From contig JAGPGE010000464.1 in assembly GCA_018056145.1 (NCBI GenBank), positions 1 through 5,158 of the forward strand: a DNA stretch of 5,158 nt, written 5' to 3'. Numbering within the stretch: position 1 is the stretch's first letter; every line of letters begins with the position of its first letter. Positions 1 to 5,158 of this stretch are shown one piece after another. A program made the translations under genes and the position numbers. The notes beneath the pieces are model-generated. The model was not told the origin of the DNA, searched no databases, and saw only the letters and a program-made list of their open reading frames with translations. This stretch comes from Armatimonadota bacterium. GTDB lineage: Bacteria; Armatimonadota; Zipacnadia; Zipacnadales; JABUFB01.

Positions 1-794
1 CCAGCAGGCTCGAACAGGAAACGGCGCCTGGGGACAGGCTGTTTGCCGTGACCCCGCGCGACCAGTGGACGCTGCTGCAGAGGCCCCGGGCGCTGATGCC
101 CCCCAACTCAGCCACCGTTTACCCGGTCCTAGAGAGCATTCAGGGGTACGATTCGCTCTATCCCCGTGCGAGCCTCACGCTGGCCGGACTGATCGAGAAC
201 GGCGCGACGCCTTCGCCTGAAGCCAACGGGAACATGATGCTGCTGGAGAACACGGAGTCGCCCCTCCTGCGGCTTGCGGGTGTGCGGCGGGTGCTGACCC
301 AAGCTGGTTCGGCGTCAGGAGACAACGTGGTGAACGGGGTGCGCGTCGCACTGCAGGCCGACCCGCTCCCGCGGGCTTTCGTGACGCGCCTGCCGGTGGA
401 AGACACGCGCCGGGGCGCCAGGATGCTCACGCGGCTGGCGACTTCGCAGCCCTCCGAGACGGTGCGGATCACATCACTGGAGCCGGGTGTGGTGGCGGCG
501 GAAATCCCCGCGCTGCCCCAGGGCAGGCGGCTTGTGGTCACGAATACGGCGTATCCCGGGTGGCGCGCGTGGCAGGACGGCAAGGCTCTGCCAGTTCATC
601 CCCTGAGCGGCGTGTTCCAGGCTCTGAAGCTCGATTCGGGCGCCGCCGGGCGCGTGTTCCTCGCTTACTGGCCCGGGACTGTTCTGGCGGGGCTGTTCCT
701 TTATCTTCTGGGAGCAGGAACCCTCACTGGGCTTCTGGCCTTTGAGTACTACAGGCGCCGCGATACGCGCCAGACTGAGCCCAGGACCGGTTAG
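1..794 (+). CDS. YfhO-family multi-pass membrane protein, C-terminal part (5' end cut by window)
   Basis: The reading frame is open from the left edge (first full codon at 3) to TAG at 792-794, so the GTG at 48 is an internal valine and not the start. What remains is the extracytoplasmic C-terminal region and the last membrane segment of a YfhO-type (COG4485) protein. Two family hallmarks are visible. One is the stretch LMPPNSATVYPVLESIQGYD (about 93-152), like the 'pNsa..y...ei.GydsL' block of YfhO proteins. The other is a terminal beta-rich domain with YPGW at 552-563 followed by a DGK turn and an AYWPG element. A hydrophobic helix (about 678-745) then ends in EYYRRRD, a positive, probably cytoplasmic tail. 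Bacillus YfhO is a GT-C glycosyltransferase that uses undecaprenyl-phosphate sugar to decorate lipoteichoic acid. Substrate and acceptor here are unknown. The catalytic N-terminal loops lie outside the window. Only 6 nt separate it from the next gene, suggesting co-transcription. Confidence 0.85.
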   Translation, partial: SRLEQETAPGDRLFAVTPRDQWTLLQRPRALMPPNSATVYPVLESIQGYDSLYPRASLTLAGLIENGATPSPEANGNMMLLENTESPLLRLAGVRRVLTQAGSASGDNVVNGVRVALQADPLPRAFVTRLPVEDTRRGARMLTRLATSQPSETVRITSLEPGVVAAEIPALPQGRRLVVTNTAYPGWRAWQDGKALPVHPLSGVFQALKLDSGAAGRVFLAYWPGTVLAGLFLYLLGAGTLTGLLAFEYYRRRDTRQTEPRTG

Positions 795-800
795 CTGCCT

Positions 801-2171
801 GTGCATGAGACCCTGCTGGTGTTTCCGCGAACCAGATATCCGTCGGGCGACCCGCCGCTTGGGGTGGCATACCTGGCGTCGTGTCTGCGGGCAGCCGGGC
901 ATCAAGCGCGCATTTTCGACGCCACTTTCCGCAAGCGCCCCTTCGCGGATTTCGCGCGCGAACTTATCGAGCACCGGCCGCGGCTGGTGGCAATTTCGAC
1001 GCTCACATCAATGCTGGACAGCGCCGCGCAGATGGCCCGGATCGCGGCGAAGGTCCTGCCCGAATCCGTTGTCATCCTTGGGGGGCCGCATCCCACCGTT
1101 GAGCGGGAAAGCGCCGCGCGTCTGCCCGGAGTGAGCGCCATCTGCATGGGTGAGGGAGAACGCGCGCTTCCGGCGCTGCTCAATGCCGACCTGGATTGGC
1201 GCGGCATTCCGGGATTCGGCCACGTGGAGGAGGGACATTTCGTCTCCAACGGCTGTGCGCAGCCCGTGGACGACCTGGATGATCTTCCCTTCCCCGCCTG
1301 GGACCTGCTGGACATGCCCCGCTACCTGCGGCTGTGGTACCATCTGGACGCAGTAGGCATGGGGCTGCGGGGGACGTCGATCATCGCCTCGCGTGGCTGC
1401 CCTTTCAACTGCGCATACTGCCAGCCCACGCTGCGCACGATCTTTGGCAGGCAGATTCGGCGGCGGTCGGTGGGCAATGTTGTTGCAGAGCTTGCCGAAC
1501 TCAAGGGCCGGTTCGGGATCGATGGCGTGATGTGGCTGGACGACACTTTCCTGCTGGACCGGGCCTGGATGCGCGAGCTGTGCGGGGAGATGATCGGGGC
1601 GCGGCTGGGGCTGGTTTGGGGCTGTAACGTGCGCGCGGACGTAGTAGACTGCGAGACGCTAGGTGTCATGAAGGAAGCGGGGCTCCGGATCATCCACCTT
1701 GGGGTTGAGTCGGCAAGCCAGCGGATTCTGGACGAGGTCTACCAGAAGGGCATCACCCTGGACCAGGTGCGAAGCGCGGTGGCGATGGCGAAAGATCTCG
1801 GCCTGTGCGCCCGGGGGTATTTCATGCTGGGCGCGCCCACGGAGACCGAGGAGGAAGCACGGGCGACCGTGGAACTCGCTTGCTCGCTGCCCCTGGATGA
1901 CGCGACTTTCAGCATCACCACACCCCTGCCCCATACCCACCTGTGGGATATGACGCGGCAGCTTGTGGGCCTGGAAATGACGGACATGGACTACTACAAG
2001 GTGCCGGCGTACCGTTCGGCGCAGGTCTTGCCGCCCGAGAAGCTGGTGCGGCTCAAGCGCGAGGCGTACCTGCGTTTCTACCTGGGACGCAAGCGTTTCT
2101 GGCGCACGGTGCGGTCGGTCTGCTCGCCCATGGGCTTGCAGAAGACGTTGCTGAAGCTGATGCGATTCTGA
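801..2171 (+). CDS. B12-binding-domain radical SAM protein
   Basis: This is a 456-residue protein starting at GTG 801, 6 nt after the preceding stop, with only a weak AGGA (783-786) upstream. The start is supported because the family's first beta strand (LLVFPR) and the PPLGVAYLAS block follow at once. Residues 1 to about 140 form a Rossmann-like cobalamin-binding-type domain, with GGPHPT at 94-99 and MGEGE at 116-120. The canonical DxHxxG cobalamin-ligand motif is absent, as in many radical SAM relatives. The radical SAM core begins near residue 192. Its CxxxCxxC cluster is Cys200, Cys204 and Cys207 (RGCPFNCAYC), which should bind a 4Fe-4S cluster and S-adenosylmethionine. Later core features are WLDDTF, HLGVESAS and GYFMLGAPTETEEEA. 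The C-terminus (LPPEKLVRLKREAYLRFYL) is typical of the BchE/HpnJ-like B12 radical SAM group. Those relatives methylate, cyclise or otherwise modify lipids, pigments and secondary metabolites. The substrate here cannot be read from sequence; the glycosyltransferase neighbours suggest an envelope lipid or glycan. Confidence 0.9.
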   Translation: MHETLLVFPRTRYPSGDPPLGVAYLASCLRAAGHQARIFDATFRKRPFADFARELIEHRPRLVAISTLTSMLDSAAQMARIAAKVLPESVVILGGPHPTVERESAARLPGVSAICMGEGERALPALLNADLDWRGIPGFGHVEEGHFVSNGCAQPVDDLDDLPFPAWDLLDMPRYLRLWYHLDAVGMGLRGTSIIASRGCPFNCAYCQPTLRTIFGRQIRRRSVGNVVAELAELKGRFGIDGVMWLDDTFLLDRAWMRELCGEMIGARLGLVWGCNVRADVVDCETLGVMKEAGLRIIHLGVESASQRILDEVYQKGITLDQVRSAVAMAKDLGLCARGYFMLGAPTETEEEARATVELACSLPLDDATFSITTPLPHTHLWDMTRQLVGLEMTDMDYYKVPAYRSAQVLPPEKLVRLKREAYLRFYLGRKRFWRTVRSVCSPMGLQKTLLKLMRF

Positions 2172-2317
2172 AGACAGGCGACGGGTGCAAGGCACTGGCC
2201 GATCCGCGAGTAGCGGCGAAGGGCCTCGCGGGGCCCCGGGCCCTGGACAACGGGCACACCCCACGACTGGCCTCGGGGAGATGCCCAGGCTAACTGCACC
2301 CGCAGACACGGTTCGGG
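2172..2317. other. Intergenic spacer, the only sizeable non-coding gap
   Basis: This 146-nt stretch separates the radical SAM gene from the GT-C-like gene. It is very G+C-rich and contains a possible hairpin (2220-2244). I see no convincing -35/-10 promoter pair, no T tract that would make an intrinsic terminator, and no clear Shine-Dalgarno sequence next to the ATG at 2318. An in-frame TAA at 2291-2293 with no ATG, GTG or TTG between it and 2318 limits the downstream gene to starting at 2318 or later. The spacer may hold a promoter or leader for the second half of the cluster, but nothing in the sequence proves it. Confidence 0.6.
2220..2244 (+). repeat. Short inverted repeat, possible RNA hairpin
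   Basis: AGGGCC at 2220-2225 is perfectly complementary to GGCCCT at 2239-2244, and one extra T-G wobble pair is possible. The loop is about 11-13 nt and contains GGGGCCCC, which could pair within itself. The downstream sequence (GGACAACGGG) has no T run, so a standard intrinsic terminator is unlikely. Chance G+C-rich complementarity is a serious alternative. Confidence 0.25.
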
Positions 2318-4168
2318 ATGAAGGGACGAGTCTCCGGACGAGAGATCCTGTGGGTGTTGCTCTGGGCCGCGGCGGTGATGGGCGCCACCGCGGTTCCGTA
2401 TGCCCTTGCCAAAGCGGAAGCCGGGCCGGACAGGGAGTTTGCGGGGTTCATCTGGGGCGTGGATGACGGGAATGTGTACCTGTCGTGGGTGAGGCAGGCG
2501 GCCGAGGGCAAGGTGCTTCTGGGCAACCCGTACACCACCAAAGACCAGTCGCCGCATTTCCTGAATCTGTTCCTGCTGGCTCTCGGTGCGCTCTGCCGCG
2601 CCACCGGGATCACGCCGCTGGCGGCGTTCATGGGTGCGCGATATGTGTGCGGGGTCCTGTGTCTGCTGGCGATCTACCTGCTGGCGGCGGAGGTGACCGC
2701 GAGCAGAATCGCCCGGGCGGCGGCGCTGGTCCTGGCGTCGGTGTCCTCGGGATTGGGCTGGCTCGTGGTGATGTTCGGGGGCGAGGGTGGGCAGATGGGC
2801 AGCCTTAGCTTCCAGCCCATGGATGTCTCCAACGGCTGGCAGACACAGCCCGAGGCCATCGTCTTCCTGTCCCTGCTGCTCAACCCGCTGTTCGCCCTGT
2901 CGCTGGCGGTGATGGCTTTCACGGCGCGGGAACTGCTCAATATGACGGGGCAGGGCGGGGTGTGGGCTGCAAGCCGGGCGGGTCTGGCACTCCTGCTGCT
3001 GGGCAACATACACGGGTATGACATCTTCGTGCTGCATGCTTTGGCGCTGTGCTGGCTGGTCGCGAACTGTCTGGCGGGGCGCCTGAACTGGCTTCGGGCG
3101 GCGGGCCTGTACGCACTGATGGCGGGCATCTCCGCGCCTTCGGTAATCTGGGCATGGTATGGCGCGCAGGCAGACCCGAGTTACGCCGCGAAGATCAATA
3201 CGCCGACGCTGTCGCCTCGCCCCCTAGACGTGGCGCTGGGGTTCGGGCTGGTGCTGGTGATGGCGGCGGGCGGGGCAGCCATTGCCTGCAGGCAGCGCAC
3301 AGGAAGGTTGGGCCGGGTCCTTGCGGTGGGTTGCGCGATTGTGGCTGCTGCATTTGCTCTCGCGCACGTGCCGGGGATGCCGGGGAGCCTGAAGTTCGCC
3401 GCGTTCCTGCTCCCGCTGCTCGCGCTCGTGGCCACCGTGGGCATCAATGGCGAAGTGGATGATCGCTGGCGCGGTGCATTTCCGGTACTGTGGGCGGCTT
3501 GCGGGTTCGCGGTGATCTACCTTCCCGCGCCCTTCCAGCGGAAAATGCTGGAAGGGCTGCATATCCCGTTGTGCATCCTGGCGGGGATCGCCCTGGCGAG
3601 TCTCATCCAGAAGGCGCCTGGAGTCCTCGCGGGGCTTGGGAGACCGGTACGGGTTGGGCTTGCGGTGGCCCTTGTGGTGGCAACGGCGCCGTCCAATCTG
3701 CTGCTCGTGAGCGACTGCATGCGCCACGTGCGTGCGAATAACCGGACGCTGCTGCATGTTCTCGCGCCGCCGGTGTACCTGGCGACGTCGGAACTGCGGG
3801 GGATGCGCTGGCTGGCCGACAATGCGGCTGAGGGCAGCATCGTGATGGCCTCGAGCCTCACGGGGAACCACATCCCGGCGCATGCGCCTTGCCGTGTAGT
3901 CGCCGGACACTGGGCTGAAACCATCAGCTTCGCGGCTTACGTAGCCGTTGTCGGGCATTTCTACAGGCCTGAGACCCCGGCGCCGGAGCGCCTGTCCGCC
4001 TTGGACTACTGCCGTGCGGAGTATGTCTGGTACGGCCCCCAGGAGCGCGTGTTGCAGGAAGCGCAGGGCGACGAGGCCGTGGATGTTGCCGCAGGTTTGC
4101 CCGGATTGAGGACTGTGTACACCGATGATGCTGTGCGCATCTACCAGCGTGTGCGGGAGGAAGACTGA
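2318..4168 (+). CDS. Polytopic GT-C-like membrane protein, putative lipid-linked-sugar glycosyltransferase
   Basis: This 616-residue protein starts at ATG 2318, the first possible start after an in-frame TAA 27 nt upstream; no good ribosome binding site is visible. A short positive N-terminus (K2, R4, R8) leads into a membrane helix at about 10-31. Next comes an extracytoplasmic loop with paired acids Asp49-Asp50 in GVDDGNVYLSW, then NPYTTKDQSPHFLNLF (70-85). An acidic motif in the first loop followed by many helices is the classic GT-C layout. Roughly ten more hydrophobic segments extend to about residue 465, including PFQRKMLEGLHIPLCILAG before the last ones. The C-terminal ~130 residues are soluble and carry GNHIPA (516-521) and GHWAET (530-535), a recurrent block in uncharacterised bacterial proteins of this type. 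The size and layout fit a family of membrane proteins annotated as hypothetical or as glycosyltransferases. Transfer of a sugar from a polyprenyl-phosphate donor is inferred, not shown. The next gene, a GT2 enzyme 4 nt downstream, would supply such a donor. Confidence 0.8.
   Translation: MKGRVSGREILWVLLWAAAVMGATAVPYALAKAEAGPDREFAGFIWGVDDGNVYLSWVRQAAEGKVLLGNPYTTKDQSPHFLNLFLLALGALCRATGITPLAAFMGARYVCGVLCLLAIYLLAAEVTASRIARAAALVLASVSSGLGWLVVMFGGEGGQMGSLSFQPMDVSNGWQTQPEAIVFLSLLLNPLFALSLAVMAFTARELLNMTGQGGVWAASRAGLALLLLGNIHGYDIFVLHALALCWLVANCLAGRLNWLRAAGLYALMAGISAPSVIWAWYGAQADPSYAAKINTPTLSPRPLDVALGFGLVLVMAAGGAAIACRQRTGRLGRVLAVGCAIVAAAFALAHVPGMPGSLKFAAFLLPLLALVATVGINGEVDDRWRGAFPVLWAACGFAVIYLPAPFQRKMLEGLHIPLCILAGIALASLIQKAPGVLAGLGRPVRVGLAVALVVATAPSNLLLVSDCMRHVRANNRTLLHVLAPPVYLATSELRGMRWLADNAAEGSIVMASSLTGNHIPAHAPCRVVAGHWAETISFAAYVAVVGHFYRPETPAPERLSALDYCRAEYVWYGPQERVLQEAQGDEAVDVAAGLPGLRTVYTDDAVRIYQRVREED
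4155..4162 (+). promoter_or_regulatory. Ribosome binding site supporting the GTG start at 4173
   Basis: GGGAGGAA lies inside the last codons of the upstream gene. It ends 10 nt before the GTG at 4173, a slightly long but workable spacing. It favours GTG 4173 over the in-frame ATGs at 4125 and 4128, which have no comparable site and would add a cysteine-rich extension unlike the family N-terminus. Confidence 0.55.
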
Positions 4169-4172
4169 CTCC

Positions 4173-4916
4173 GTGCCCCAGCCCAGGCTGTCGCTGGTCT
4201 TCCCTGCGTATAACGAATCCGCGCGCATTGGGTCTGCGCTGCGTGAGGCCCTGGCGTATCTGGATTCCCGGGGCATCGAGGGCGAAGTCGTGGTGGTCAA
4301 TGACGGCAGCCGCGATGACACCCTGGAGAAGGCGCAGGCGGTTGCCGATGCCGACCCACGGGTGAGAGTCTTAACTCATTCGCCAAACCGGGGCAAGGGC
4401 TATGCGGTGCGCGAGGGCATGCTTGGGGCACGGGGTGAGTTTCGCATCTTCCTGGACGTGGACCTTGCGACCCCGGTCGATCAAGCGGACGCACTGCTGG
4501 CCGAGCTGGAAGGCGGCGCGGATGTGGTCATCGGATCGCGGCACATGGCCGGTGCGGTGATTGAGGTGCATCAAAGCTGGATCCGGCGCTGGATGGGCGC
4601 GGCATTCCGGCTGATCGCGGCGGCCCTGTTGCCGCTGCGGGTGTCGGATGTGACCTGCGGGTTCAAGGGAATGCGTGGGGATGTGGCAGGCGACCTGTTC
4701 TCGGTGCAACAGGAGACCGGCTGGGCATTCGACGCGGAACTGATCTTCGTGGCGCGCAAATGGGGGCTTGACCTGCGCGAGGCCCCGGTACGGTGGCGCG
4801 ATTCCGGTGAGACCCGGGTGCGGCCTCTCGCGGCGGCGATCAGCTCGTTCCAAGAGATCCTGGGCATCCGGGCGCACGACAGGAGGGGCTGCTATGTCCG
4901 GCCCGGGAGCGGGTAA
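4173..4916 (+). CDS. Family 2 glycosyltransferase, dolichyl/polyprenyl-phosphate hexose synthase-like
   Basis: This 247-residue GT-A enzyme most resembles ALG5/DPM1-type synthases, which transfer glucose or mannose from a nucleotide sugar to a polyprenyl phosphate on the cytoplasmic membrane face. GTG 4173 is chosen because the conserved first strand (LSLVFPAYNE, 6-15) follows directly and a GGGAGG site precedes it. An in-frame ATG at 4125 would overlap the upstream gene by 44 nt. Visible motifs in order are: NDGSRDDT (43-50), nucleotide binding; NRGKGYAVREGML, the family signature; LDVDLATP with Asp95-x-Asp97, the metal-binding DxD; GSRH (121-124); CGFKG (162-166); FDAEL (186-190) with the likely catalytic Asp187; and APVRW before a short tail. 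CGFK and FDxEL are characteristic of the DPG-synthase subgroup. There are no C-terminal membrane helices, unlike Bacillus CsbB, so it is probably soluble or peripheral, with the stretch after the RRW motif as a possible membrane contact. Sugar identity cannot be predicted. It overlaps the next gene by 23 nt, which indicates co-translation. Confidence 0.9.
   Translation: MPQPRLSLVFPAYNESARIGSALREALAYLDSRGIEGEVVVVNDGSRDDTLEKAQAVADADPRVRVLTHSPNRGKGYAVREGMLGARGEFRIFLDVDLATPVDQADALLAELEGGADVVIGSRHMAGAVIEVHQSWIRRWMGAAFRLIAAALLPLRVSDVTCGFKGMRGDVAGDLFSVQQETGWAFDAELIFVARKWGLDLREAPVRWRDSGETRVRPLAAAISSFQEILGIRAHDRRGCYVRPGSG
4881..4888 (+). promoter_or_regulatory. Strong ribosome binding site for the last gene
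   Basis: AGGAGGGG lies within the 3' end of the GT2 gene. Its GGAGG core (4882-4886) ends 7 nt before ATG 4894. It is the best Shine-Dalgarno sequence in the window and fixes the start of the downstream partial gene. Confidence 0.8.
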
Positions 4917-5158
4917 GCGGGGCGAGTTCGTCGCCTACGCGGTCCTAGCGGTGCTGGCCGTGGGCTTCCTGTGGCGCTGCAACTTCGGCGGGAAAGTGAT
5001 GCTGCCGGGTGACCTGCTCCTGATCATGGAGCCCTGGAAGCACTACTCCCGGCAGTTTCCAGAGTTCAGGCAGGTCAGCAACCCCATCCTTGATGCGGTG
5101 CAGCAGTTCTACCCCTGGCGGAAGTTCGCCGGGGAGAGCCTGCGCGCGGGTCAGGTTC
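4894..5158 (+). CDS. Second YfhO-type membrane protein, N-terminal part (3' end cut by window)
   Basis: An open frame from ATG 4894 runs off the right edge with 88 full codons and no stop. The start follows a strong AGGAGGGG site and overlaps the GT2 gene by 23 nt in another frame. A basic N-terminus (K8, R9) leads into a hydrophobic helix at about 12-27. The following extracytoplasmic segment has LPGDLLLIMEPW (37-48), then a conserved-looking Asn63, Asp67 and QQFYPWRKF (70-78). The pattern of an Asp, a PW, an N..(L)D and a second PW before a further loop is the usual N-terminal signature of YfhO-family and related GT-C membrane proteins. The early Asp40 is a candidate catalytic acid by GT-C analogy. 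It is likely a paralogue of the protein whose C-terminus opens the window, but the two visible pieces do not overlap in alignment, so this cannot be tested here. Function as a glycosyltransferase using lipid-linked sugar is inferred. Confidence 0.8.
   Translation, partial: MSGPGAGKRGEFVAYAVLAVLAVGFLWRCNFGGKVMLPGDLLLIMEPWKHYSRQFPEFRQVSNPILDAVQQFYPWRKFAGESLRAGQV

Noticed and set aside
48..50. GTG 48 as the start of the first gene
   Set aside because: The same frame is open to the left edge (SRLEQETAPGDRLFA precedes it), and the homologous YfhO region is internal, so the gene begins outside the window.
2220..2244. Intrinsic terminator after the radical SAM gene
   Set aside because: A stem can form but no T tract follows, and chance pairing is common in such G+C-rich DNA.
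1659..2309. Minus-strand open frame (216 codons) opposite the 3' end of the radical SAM gene
   Set aside because: It overlaps a well-supported conserved domain on the plus strand, and its product has no motif or plausible upstream signals.
2185..2466. Plus-strand small open frame in the spacer running into the GT-C-like gene
   Set aside because: Gly/Arg/Pro-rich translation, no ribosome binding site, and two-thirds of it lies out of frame inside a real gene.
2078..3037. Long minus-strand open frame (319 codons) across the spacer and the start of the GT-C-like gene
   Set aside because: Low-complexity Gln/Arg/His-rich product spanning two plus-strand genes; no recognisable motif. Treated as a compositional shadow.
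4125..4172. ATG 4125 or 4128 as the start of the GT2 gene
   Set aside because: It would add a 16-residue extension with two cysteines, unlike the family, and overlap the upstream gene. GTG 4173 has a GGGAGG site and places the conserved first strand at the N-terminus.
3224..4321. Long minus-strand open frame (365 codons) opposite the GT-C-like gene
   Set aside because: Its translation is dominated by Arg, His, Gln and Pro with no domain or membrane pattern, as expected opposite a G+C-rich gene. The plus-strand frame is a clear membrane protein with GT-C features.

Overview
This window is a compact, entirely plus-strand gene cluster from a G+C-rich bacterium. Third codon positions are mostly G or C, and two of the four visible starts are GTG. 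It holds five genes, the first and last cut by the window edges. In order they are: the C-terminal part of a YfhO-family membrane protein (to 794); a radical SAM protein with an N-terminal B12-binding-type domain (801-2171); a polytopic GT-C-like membrane protein (2318-4168); a soluble or peripheral family 2 glycosyltransferase resembling dolichyl/polyprenyl-phosphate hexose synthases (4173-4916); and the N-terminal part of a second YfhO-type membrane protein (4894 to the right edge).

The genes are tightly packed: a 6-nt gap, then 146 nt, then a 4-nt gap, then a 23-nt overlap. This fits one operon, or two transcription units separated at 2172-2317, the only non-coding stretch longer than a few bases. 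I see no tRNA, rRNA, insertion sequence, CRISPR array, integrase or convincing intrinsic terminator. The taxon cannot be fixed from the sequence. The gene set and style suit environmental, often uncultured, G+C-rich phyla (for example Armatimonadota, Planctomycetota or Chloroflexota-like bacteria), but this is a guess.

A working model can be inferred from the gene families. The GT2 enzyme would load a sugar onto a polyprenyl phosphate on the cytoplasmic side. The multi-pass proteins (two YfhO-like, one other GT-C-like) would use such lipid-linked sugars outside the membrane to decorate a cell-envelope polymer, lipid or protein. Bacillus CsbB (GT2) and YfhO form a known pair of this sort in lipoteichoic acid glycosylation. 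The B12-type radical SAM enzyme is the odd member. It could methylate or otherwise modify the lipid carrier, the sugar or the acceptor. No flippase (GtcA-like) gene lies inside the window.
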